NCBI GenBank assembly: GCA_947630875.1
Contig: CANRJG010000005.1
Span: forward strand, 1 to 64,000
Length of the DNA stretch: 64,000 bases
Direction: 5' to 3'
From: an uncultured Lachnospiraceae bacterium
GTDB lineage: Bacteria > Bacillota > Clostridia > Lachnospirales > Lachnospiraceae
Below the pieces are notes generated by a model that worked only from the letters and a program-made list of their open reading frames with translations, was not told where the DNA came from and ran no database searches. A program made the position numbers and the translations under genes. Shown piece by piece: positions 35,960-42,545 of the stretch. The first letter of the stretch is position 1. Every line of letters begins with the position of its first letter.

Positions 35960-36319
35960 CTACTCATTAATATGCTCCATGCCCTGTCCCAGGATAGACT
36001 TGATATGATCGTCCGCCAGGGAATAGAAAACGGTCTTGCCGTCGCGCCTGTTTTTCACCAGCTTGGATTGTTTCAAAATCCGCAGCTGATGCGAAATGGC
36101 CGACTGGTTCATGCCCAGCAGCCGCGCAAGGTCGCAGACGCATACTTCCGATTCAAACAGGACAAACAGAATCTTGATCCGCGTCGTATCCGCAAAAACT
36201 TTAAAAAAATCCGCCAGATCGTACAGCTGTTCCTCTTCCGGGAGCAGTTCGGCAACCTTCTGTACCAGATCCTCGTGCACGCAGATATAATCGCAGCGTT
36301 CCGCCATATGTTCCTGCAA
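35960..36319 (-). CDS. ArsR/SmtB family metal-sensing repressor
   Basis: 119 residues from a TTG at 36319, chosen because GGAGGTGG sits six bases before it; ATG 36307 is the alternative. Winged-helix protein with FKVFADTTRIKILFVLFE, recognition helix MNQSAISHQLRILKQ and wing RDGKTVFYSL. Two metal sites can be proposed: Cys residues in EVCVCDL, and an alpha-5 set in LADDHIKSILGQGMEHINE (Asp, His, His, Glu) as in CzrA/SmtB. It would release DNA when zinc or cadmium is high. First gene of the ArsR-HMA-ATPase operon. Confidence 0.92.
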   Translation of the reverse strand: MQEHMAERCDYICVHEDLVQKVAELLPEEEQLYDLADFFKVFADTTRIKILFVLFESEVCVCDLARLLGMNQSAISHQLRILKQSKLVKNRRDGKTVFYSLADDHIKSILGQGMEHINE

Positions 36320-36341
36320 AAGAATCCACCTCCGTTTCAAT

Positions 36342-36361
36342 ATATGAACACTTATTCATAT
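36342..36361 (-). promoter_or_regulatory. ArsR/SmtB operator
   Basis: ATATGAA (36342-36348) and TTCATAT (36355-36361) with a six-base spacer form the typical ATATGAACA-type palindrome of this repressor family. It lies immediately after the predicted transcription start and before the arsR start, so bound repressor would block the polymerase. Confidence 0.85.
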
Positions 36362-36370
36362 GTTGAATTA

Positions 36371-36399
36371 TTTATACCACGGATTTCTTTCTCTGTCAA
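36371..36399 (-). promoter_or_regulatory. Sigma-A promoter of the metal-efflux operon
   Basis: A perfect TTGACA (36394-36399), 17 bases, TATAAA (36371-36376) on the minus strand. The start point would fall near 36364, touching the operator. Confidence 0.9.
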
Positions 36400-36402
36400 G
36401 AA

Positions 36403-36436
36403 AAAAGTACCGAAATCCCTGGATTTCGATACTTTT
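36403..36436 (-). terminator. Intrinsic terminator of the ManC-ManA gene
   Basis: AAAAGTACCGAAATCC (36403-36418) pairs with GGATTTCGATACTTTT (36421-36436), a 16-bp stem with one mismatch and a two-base gap. It is followed on the minus strand by TTTTTTC. The start of the T tract adjoins the -35 of the metal-efflux promoter. Confidence 0.9.
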
Positions 36437-36440
36437 CTGT

Positions 36441-38753
36441 TTAAACATGTGTGACCAGGCATTTGCTCTTTCCCTGAATCGCCACGCTGTATTTGCCCGC
36501 TTTCAGGAAAAAGCTGCTGCCCTTCTGAAATGTCAGCTTCGTGGTTCCGTCGCTGATCGTGCCTTCCCCCTCAATAAACAGCACGGAAACAAAGGACGCC
36601 TCATCCACATCGATCACTGCCTGGTCCCAGGTTTCATACAGACTGCTGACAAAATATTTGCAGCTGCCCAGCTTCTGCACCTGATATCCGTCATAGGACT
36701 TACATTCCCGGTCCGCGCTGGTTTCAAAATTTCCGCCGGCGCAGCCGATCACATCCAGCGCTTTTTCAATGTGCAGCGGTCGTTTGTGCAGAAAGCTGTC
36801 CGGTCTTCCGTAATCGTACAGCCGATAGGTGCTGTTGGAATTCTGCTGAATTTCACACAGCAGCACGCCGTCTCCCAGCGCATGCACGCAGCCGGGCTCG
36901 ATCCATACCGTGTCCCCGCTTTTCACCGGCACTTCATTCAGAATTTCCAGTATGCTGCCGTTTCGGATCCGTTCCCGGATTTCCTCCTTTCCGGCAGGCC
37001 GGGAAAATCCGCGATAGATCTTTGCGCCTTCCTTTGCCTCCAGAATGTACCACATTTCATATTTTCCGTATTCGCCTTCATTGGACAATGCGTATTCATC
37101 GTCCGGATGTACCTGCAAAGACAGGGGCGCCGCGGCGTCCAGAAATTTGATCAGCAGCGGGAAACGCGGCATCTGTGCCGCCTTCCAGCCCCAGCTTTCT
37201 CTGCCGATGCGTTCCAGATATTTTCCGAACCGCATTCCCTTGTATCTGCCTTCTGCAATCACCGACTGGCCGTCCTCATGAGCGGACAGCTCCCAGCTTT
37301 CCGCCACCCGTTCCAGATCGGTTTTTTTCTGAAGTTCCGTCCGGATCCGGCTGCCGCCCCAGATATAATCCTGAAACGCCGGTGAAAGCTTTACGATATT
37401 GGGAAACTGCATATGACCGGAGGTACTCTGCCGCGACGACAATTCTTTCCGGTCTTTTTCAATCTTTCCGGTAATGGTGCGGATAATGGTGACCGGCACT
37501 TCGGCGGTATTTTCTATTTTATGGAAAATGCCGTCGCCGATATCGGCGCTTTCTCCCGCTTTCCTGGAGAAAGACGTGCCGTCCACCGTCAGAAGCGCTT
37601 CTCCCTCGGTAATCACCCAGTGCTCCCGCCGCCCGGTATGCCGGTGTTCTGCAATGGTATGTCCCGGATAGATCACGCTTTTTTTTACGACATAGCCGGA
37701 ATCCTCCACCAGAACTTCCTGGGTGCCGTAAGGATAATAGAGCACTTTATGATCGTTGAAATAGGACGGATATTTTGCGCCGTAATCCGCCGCCAGTGTG
37801 CGGATCCGGTCCGTCTCCTGCGGTTTCCCGATCAGGGTTACGTCCTGTGTATGTACGATGGTCAGATCTTTGACGCCGTCCGCCACCACCAGATGCCGGT
37901 CCGCCGCATTGACAATGCTGACATTTTCACAATTCCTTAAGATCAACGGATGATTTTCAAAAACGATATCGTCAAAACGGTCAATGCTCTTCCAGGAAAA
38001 TGCGGCGTTGACCGCTTTCAGTCCATGCAAATGCTGCAGTACCGCTTCTTCCAGAGACAGCTGGGGCAGCGTTTCCATCAGCGGCGCGGAAAACTGAATC
38101 GTATCCAGTCCTCGCTTGGTGTTTCTGACAATTTCTTCGCAGGCCGCATACAGTCCGGGCTGCTGTGTCTGTAAGGCGCGCAGCATATCCCCTGCGCAAA
38201 ACAGGGTCATGCCGGTATGAAACAGGGCATTTTCTTCCATCAGCCGTTTTGCCGTTTCCCGATCCGGCCGGACAAAAAAGCCGGTGACCTCTTCTCCACT
38301 GCAGGTCATATAGCTTACCGCCGAAGTATCCTGCCGGGCAGGCGCCGCAAATACTACGATATTTCCCTGCTTGGCCGCCTCTTTTGCCTTCAGCACCGCT
38401 TCCTGATAATGCTTGTCCCCCGCCAGGATATCGGCGGACACTGCCAGAATCAGCTCCGTCGGATTGGACAGCATACACACAAGCGCCACCGCTGCCGCGG
38501 TACCCGCGGGACGCGCTTCCAGAAAGCAGCGGTAGATCAGTCCCTGAAACGCTTTCATCTGCCCGTCTACAATAAAATGATAGGACAGGCTGGTGGAAAT
38601 CAGGAATTCGTCGCAAAAGGGAAGATTCCTCACTACAGTCTCCTGCAGTGAGGAACGATTCTGATGAATATCCATAAATTGTTTGGGGTAATTCTTTCTG
38701 GACAAGGGCCAGAGACTGTCGCCGCTGCCTCCGGCCAGTATCAGGCATTTCAT
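36441..38753 (-). CDS. Fusion: ManC-like nucleotidyltransferase, cupin, and class I mannose-6-phosphate isomerase
   Basis: 770 residues in three modules. Residues 1-250 resemble GDP-mannose pyrophosphorylase but the signature GGxGTRLWPLSR reads GGSGDSLWPLSR, and the FVEKP region reads FFVRPD (about 159-164), so key Arg and Lys are missing. About 255-420 is a cupin of the ManC C-terminal (type II isomerase) kind: HRHTGRREHWVITEGEA. About 450-770 is a type I ManA with LQVHPDDEYAL, EMWYILEA and WIEPGCVHALG, where Gln, His, Glu and His bind zinc. It would interconvert fructose 6-phosphate and mannose 6-phosphate; GDP-mannose formation is doubtful. ATG 38753 follows GGAGGAAGG. Confidence 0.85.
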   Translation of the reverse strand: MKCLILAGGSGDSLWPLSRKNYPKQFMDIHQNRSSLQETVVRNLPFCDEFLISTSLSYHFIVDGQMKAFQGLIYRCFLEARPAGTAAAVALVCMLSNPTELILAVSADILAGDKHYQEAVLKAKEAAKQGNIVVFAAPARQDTSAVSYMTCSGEEVTGFFVRPDRETAKRLMEENALFHTGMTLFCAGDMLRALQTQQPGLYAACEEIVRNTKRGLDTIQFSAPLMETLPQLSLEEAVLQHLHGLKAVNAAFSWKSIDRFDDIVFENHPLILRNCENVSIVNAADRHLVVADGVKDLTIVHTQDVTLIGKPQETDRIRTLAADYGAKYPSYFNDHKVLYYPYGTQEVLVEDSGYVVKKSVIYPGHTIAEHRHTGRREHWVITEGEALLTVDGTSFSRKAGESADIGDGIFHKIENTAEVPVTIIRTITGKIEKDRKELSSRQSTSGHMQFPNIVKLSPAFQDYIWGGSRIRTELQKKTDLERVAESWELSAHEDGQSVIAEGRYKGMRFGKYLERIGRESWGWKAAQMPRFPLLIKFLDAAAPLSLQVHPDDEYALSNEGEYGKYEMWYILEAKEGAKIYRGFSRPAGKEEIRERIRNGSILEILNEVPVKSGDTVWIEPGCVHALGDGVLLCEIQQNSNSTYRLYDYGRPDSFLHKRPLHIEKALDVIGCAGGNFETSADRECKSYDGYQVQKLGSCKYFVSSLYETWDQAVIDVDEASFVSVLFIEGEGTISDGTTKLTFQKGSSFFLKAGKYSVAIQGKSKCLVTHV

Positions 38754-38796
38754 TTGCCTTCCTCCATATAATATGTAGCGGCACGCGTCCGCCGTT

Positions 38797-40140
38797 TTAA
38801 ACTGTAATGTGTCCTTTTTTACGGAGGACAAATATAACTTCATCTACGCTGTTTTCGCAGATTTCTTCCGTTCCGGCCTCAACCATGACACGAACCAGAG
38901 GCTCCGTTCCGCTGGCCCGTACCAGGATTCTGCCATCCTGTCCCAGCCGCTTCGCTTCTTTTTCAATCGCGGCCTGCACATCGGGGTCTTCCATCGCCGC
39001 CGTCTTGTCGCTGACCGTGACATTTTTCAGTACCTGCGGATAAACGGTAAATCCCTTAACCATATCTTCAATTCGTTTTTTCGAAGCAATCATCATGTCC
39101 ATGACCATCAGCGAGGTCAGAATGCCGTCGCCGGTATTGGCGAATCTGCTGAAAATGATATGTCCGGACTGCTCTCCGCCCAGACTGTAATTGTTTTTCT
39201 GAATGGATTCATAGACATATTTATCGCCCACCGGCGTAATCTCATAGCGAATGCCCTCTTCGTCAAAGGCTTTGTATAGTCCGTAGTTGGACATCACCGT
39301 GGTCACCACCGTATCATTCTGCAGTCTGCCGTTACTCTTTAAATATTTCCCGGCGGCATAGAGAATGCCGTCGCCGGAAATCACTTCTCCGTGGCTGTCC
39401 ACGCAGAGACAGCGGTCGGCGTCCCCGTCATAGGCGAATCCGATATCCAGTCCTTCGTTTCTGACCAGCTGGCAAAGTCCCTCCATATGCGTGGAACCGC
39501 AGTTGCTGTTGATATTGGTACCGTCCGGCGTATCGTTGATCACATAGGTTTTCGCGCCAAGGGTATCAAACACGTTTTTCGCAATGGAAGACGCGCTTCC
39601 GTTAGCACAGTCTAAGCCCACACGCACGCCTTTGAAGGATTTGGTGGGTATGGAAATCAGATGTCCAATATAACGGTTCCGGCCGGCGCTGAAATCCACA
39701 ACCTTGCCGATACAGTCCCGTTTGGCATAGGGAATCTCAAACTGTCCGTCAATGTACTGCTCGATTTTTTCAATCACGCTTTCTTCCAGCTTTTCTCCGT
39801 AGCCGTTCAAAAGCTTGATGCCATTGTCATAATAGGGATTGTGGCTTGCGGAAATCATAATACCGCAGGCAAAATCCTCTGTGCGTACCGCATAAGAAAC
39901 TGAAGGCGTCGTGGTTACATGCAGAAAATAGGCATCCGCACCGGTAGATACCAGTCCTGCTGCCAAAGCCTGCTCAAACATATAGCTGCTTCGTCTCGCG
40001 TCCTTGCCAATCACAATTCTGCATGGTTTTCCGTTTCCGTAATACCAGCCCAGAAATTTACCGATCTGAAACGCCGTCGAAACATTCAGACTGACATTTG
40101 CCTCGCCTCTGATTCCGTCTGTTCCGAAATATTTCCCCAT
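38797..40140 (-). CDS. glmM: Phosphoglucosamine mutase
   Basis: 447 residues. It converts glucosamine 6-phosphate to glucosamine 1-phosphate for peptidoglycan precursors. The active-site serine loop is GIMISASHNPYYDNGIK (Ser about residue 100), the metal loop FAYDGDADRCLCVD, the sugar loop SLGGEQSGHII and the phosphate loop ILVRASGTEPLVRVM. GGAGGAAGG lies upstream of the ATG. Two tandem copies of an intergenic structured element lie between it and the SEC-C gene, the nearer ending about 20 bases before its ribosome binding site. Confidence 0.97.
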   Translation of the reverse strand: MGKYFGTDGIRGEANVSLNVSTAFQIGKFLGWYYGNGKPCRIVIGKDARRSSYMFEQALAAGLVSTGADAYFLHVTTTPSVSYAVRTEDFACGIMISASHNPYYDNGIKLLNGYGEKLEESVIEKIEQYIDGQFEIPYAKRDCIGKVVDFSAGRNRYIGHLISIPTKSFKGVRVGLDCANGSASSIAKNVFDTLGAKTYVINDTPDGTNINSNCGSTHMEGLCQLVRNEGLDIGFAYDGDADRCLCVDSHGEVISGDGILYAAGKYLKSNGRLQNDTVVTTVMSNYGLYKAFDEEGIRYEITPVGDKYVYESIQKNNYSLGGEQSGHIIFSRFANTGDGILTSLMVMDMMIASKKRIEDMVKGFTVYPQVLKNVTVSDKTAAMEDPDVQAAIEKEAKRLGQDGRILVRASGTEPLVRVMVEAGTEEICENSVDEVIFVLRKKGHITV

Positions 40141-40160
40141 AATGGCCTTCCTCCTCTATT

Positions 40161-40331
40161 AAGGTAACGGCACGCGCGCCCACCTGGGCGCCCCTGCCAA
40201 GTCGTAGGAAGGCATTGAAAGTTTGCTTCGCATAAGCCTTCCTGCTAAGGTAACGGCACGCGCGCCCACTTGGGCGCCCCTGCCAAGTCGTAGGAAGGCA
40301 TTCCAATTATGCTTCGCATAAGCCTTCCTAC
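40161..40331. repeat. Two tandem copies of an 86-base two-hairpin intergenic element
   Basis: The copies start at 40161 and 40247. Each holds hairpin 2 first on the plus strand: GGCA-cgc-GCGCCC, a 4-base loop, GGGCGC-ccc-TGCC. Then comes hairpin 1: arms GTAGGAAGGC and GCCTTCCTAC (perfect in the second copy, 40290-40299 with 40322-40331), enclosing an inner TATGC-TTC-GCATA stem. The SEC-C stop codon lies in the arm at 40328-40330. Read on the minus strand, the array forms the whole 3' region of the SEC-C gene and the leader of glmM. A related copy is at 54304-54390. Confidence 0.9.
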
Positions 40332-40831
40332 TTGCCGCAGCATTTCTTATATTTCAAACCGCTGCCGCAGGGACAGGGATCGTTTCTTCCGACTTTCGCT
40401 TCCTTCCGGACCGTTCCGGAATGCTTCTGGTCCATGTAAAGCTCCCGGCGTTTCTCCTCGGAAAGCAGTGTATCCCATTCCGGAAGCTCATACAGCCAGT
40501 CGGCTTTTGCTTCCACCATGTGCCAATACAGCTTTTCGGGATCATAGTCTAAGCTGACCGTAGTTTTTTCCGTCATCTTTTCGACATTGTTCTCTTTTTT
40601 CAGACTGTCGTTGATGCCGTCCAGAAATCCCGTCATGGTCATCAGATCGATATCAAACTGCTCCGCCAGCGCTTTGACGCTGCCCTTGACCGGTGCATCC
40701 GGCTGCGACAGCAGCTGCCGGTAGATTTCCTTTTCTTTTGCAAAATAATCTTTCCAGAATTTTTTTGCTTCTTTTGTATTCTGATCCTGTGCGTAAGCGG
40801 CTTCCCGCCACTGTTCCAGTAATGTCGCCAT
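40328..40831 (-). CDS. SEC-C motif protein
   Basis: 167 residues. The C terminus is a zinc-binding SEC-C module, [18 protein letters not shown], like the end of SecA. The rest is helical, with a conserved-looking [25 protein letters not shown] segment of the kind annotated DUF3013/DUF1186-like or simply uncharacterised; I do not recognise a function. The SEC-C motif binds zinc and often ribosome or SecB partners in other proteins. It is 18 bases downstream of nrdR, and its stop codon lies inside the structured repeat. Confidence 0.8.
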   Translation of the reverse strand: MATLLEQWREAAYAQDQNTKEAKKFWKDYFAKEKEIYRQLLSQPDAPVKGSVKALAEQFDIDLMTMTGFLDGINDSLKKENNVEKMTEKTTVSLDYDPEKLYWHMVEAKADWLYELPEWDTLLSEEKRRELYMDQKHSGTVRKEAKVGRNDPCPCGSGLKYKKCCGK

Positions 40832-40849
40832 AATTTTTTCTTCCTTTGT

Positions 40850-41299
40850 TTATTTCAGCAGTTTTTTCAGTTCTTCCATAAAAGTATTTACGTCTTTGAA
40901 TTCTCTGTAAACCGAGGCAAAGCGCACGTAAGCCACTGCCTCCAGATCTTTTAATTTATTCATAACGATCTCGCCGATCACGGTAGACGGGATTTCCCGC
41001 ACTTCCATATTGAAAAGTTCGGTTTCCACGTCGTTGACCAGACTGATGATCTGCTTTGCCGATACCGGCCGCTTGTGACAGGCGCGTAAAACCCCGGACT
41101 CAATCTTGGAACGGTCGTACTGTTCTCTGTTATTGTCCTTTTTGATCACGATCAGCGGAATGGTTTCAATTTTTTCATACGTGGTAAAGCGTTTTCCGCA
41201 GACATCGCAGACCCTGCGGCGCCGGATGGAATTGACGTCCTCCACAGGTCTTGAATCAATGACTTTCGTATTTTCCTTTCCGCAAAACGGACACCTCAT
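40850..41299 (-). CDS. nrdR: Transcriptional regulator NrdR
   Basis: 149 residues, standard length. It represses ribonucleotide reductase genes in response to ATP/dATP. The N-terminal zinc ribbon MRCPFCG...CDVCGKRF, the conserved DSRPVEDVNSIRRRR and the ATP-cone domain (about 49-139) are complete. CAGGAGGATAAAG precedes the ATG. It has its own promoter, whose -35 overlaps the stop codon of ylmC. In other Clostridia nrdR also follows ylmC and sigG. Confidence 0.97.
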   Translation of the reverse strand: MRCPFCGKENTKVIDSRPVEDVNSIRRRRVCDVCGKRFTTYEKIETIPLIVIKKDNNREQYDRSKIESGVLRACHKRPVSAKQIISLVNDVETELFNMEVREIPSTVIGEIVMNKLKDLEAVAYVRFASVYREFKDVNTFMEELKKLLK

Positions 41300-41331
41300 C
41301 GCTTTATCCTCCTGAAAACCATACTTTTAAA

Positions 41332-41361
41332 ATGATAACACAGATTGATAAACAGTGTCAA
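41332..41361 (-). promoter_or_regulatory. Sigma-A promoter of nrdR
   Basis: TTGACA (41356-41361), 18 bases, TATCAT (41332-41337) on the minus strand. The TGA of the -35 hexamer is the ylmC stop codon. Confidence 0.75.
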
Positions 41362-41621
41362 ACGCTGTTGCAGACTTTCCGCACTTCTTTTGTTTTGACT
41401 TCCACCAGAACGATATCCTCTCCCAGCTGCCGGACGCAGCACCAGGGAATCACGTATTCAAATTCTTCCTGAAACAAACAAAACAGGCGGCTATGTTCCG
41501 GAACGATCAGTTCTTTGACGCAGCCCGTACAGGGATCAATGTTCACGTCCTCCACAAACCCCAGCTTTCTGCAGTCGCAGATATTGATGACTTCCTTGTT
41601 CCTCAGCTCACAGATTCTCAT
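41358..41621 (-). CDS. ylmC: YlmC/YmxH family sporulation protein (PRC barrel)
   Basis: 87 residues from ATG 41621, where family members begin (MRICELRNKEVINI). A small PRC-barrel-like beta protein with the pattern GFVEDVNIDPCTGCVKELIVPE and a terminal VPWC-like IPWCCVRQLGEDIVLVE. It is found next to sigG in endospore formers; its precise job is unknown. It sits 65 bases downstream of sigG, and no promoter was recognised in that gap, so co-transcription with sigG in the forespore is likely. Confidence 0.85.
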   Translation of the reverse strand: MRICELRNKEVINICDCRKLGFVEDVNIDPCTGCVKELIVPEHSRLFCLFQEEFEYVIPWCCVRQLGEDIVLVEVKTKEVRKVCNSV

Positions 41622-41686
41622 AGCCGCCGGCCTCTTTTTGTCTTCCGGTATTACAGTATGCATTCCCGCAGGATATGTTCCTGATC

Positions 41687-42466
41687 TCAGATGGTCAGAA
41701 AACGCTTCATGAATTTCAGCGCGTTTTTTTCGAGCCGGGAAACCTGCGCCTGACTGATGCCGATTTCCTTTGCCACCTCCATCTGGGTTTTGCCTTCATA
41801 AAACCGCAGATCGATGATGTGCCGCTCCCGTTCGCTGAGCTTTTTCATCGCTTCTTCCAAAGAGATTTCCTCTACCCAGGATTCCTCTTTGTTCTTTTTG
41901 TCACTGATCTGATCCATGACGTACAGCGTATCGCCGCTTTCGGAATACACCGGATCGTACAGACTGACCGGCGTCTGTATGGCGTCCAGCGCGTAAACCA
42001 CATCCTCCTTCGGCAGGCCGATTTCTTCCGCAATTTCAGAAACCGTCGGATCCCGCTGACTGTTTTTCATAATATTTTCTCTGGCATAGATGGCCTTGTA
42101 CGCCGTATCCCGCAGCGAACGGCTCACCCGGATTGCGTTGTTGTCTCTTAAAAACCTTCGTATCTCCCCGATTATCATCGGGACCGCATAGGTAGAAAAC
42201 TTTACGTTCAGGCTGATGTCAAAGTTATCAATCGCCTTAATCAGTCCTATGCATCCAATCTGAAATAAATCATCGGCATTCTCATTTGTATTTGGAAATC
42301 GTTTAATCACGCTCAATACCAGCCGGAGGTTTCCGTGGATGAAGGTTTCCCGCGCCGCCTCGTCGCCTTCTTTGATGCGGCGCAGCAGCTGCTCTTTTTC
42401 CTCGTCCTTCAGCACCGGCAGTCTGGAGGTATTGACACCGCAGATTTCCACCTTGCACAATGCCAT
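41687..42466 (-). CDS. sigG: Forespore sigma factor SigG
   Basis: 259 residues. It directs late forespore transcription. The N terminus CKVEICGVNTSRLPVLKDEE is diagnostic of sigma-G, including the region bound by the anti-sigma factor SpoIIAB. Region 2 (HGNLRLVLSVIKRF, DLFQIGCIGLIKAIDNFD, KFSTYAVPMIIGEIRRFLRD), region 3 and region 4 (KLSERERHIIDLRFYEGKTQ, ISQAQVSRLEK) are complete. GGGAGGACAGATC precedes the ATG. A sigma-G-type promoter is visible upstream, consistent with self-activation. It is separated from sigE by nadE and malQ, unlike the common contiguous order. Confidence 0.97.
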   Translation of the reverse strand: MALCKVEICGVNTSRLPVLKDEEKEQLLRRIKEGDEAARETFIHGNLRLVLSVIKRFPNTNENADDLFQIGCIGLIKAIDNFDISLNVKFSTYAVPMIIGEIRRFLRDNNAIRVSRSLRDTAYKAIYARENIMKNSQRDPTVSEIAEEIGLPKEDVVYALDAIQTPVSLYDPVYSESGDTLYVMDQISDKKNKEESWVEEISLEEAMKKLSERERHIIDLRFYEGKTQMEVAKEIGISQAQVSRLEKNALKFMKRFLTI

Positions 42467-42497
42467 GATCTGTCCTCCCTGTTTATGTTTTCATAAA

Positions 42498-42527
42498 TAG
42501 CTTGGACACAATTTCCGGGAAATATTC
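42498..42527 (-). promoter_or_regulatory. Sigma-G/sigma-F-type promoter of sigG
   Basis: On the minus strand GAATA (42523-42527) matches the sigma-G -35 GHATR. Exactly 18 bases on, CAAGCTA (42498-42504) matches the -10 CATnHTA except for one base. It lies about 30 bases before the sigG start. Confidence 0.55.
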
Positions 42528-42545
42528 AGTTTGCAGAAAGAAAAA

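Noticed and set aside
40161..40331. Direct repeats considered as a CRISPR array
   Set aside because: Only two units, no unique spacers between identical repeats, strong internal hairpins and no cas genes.
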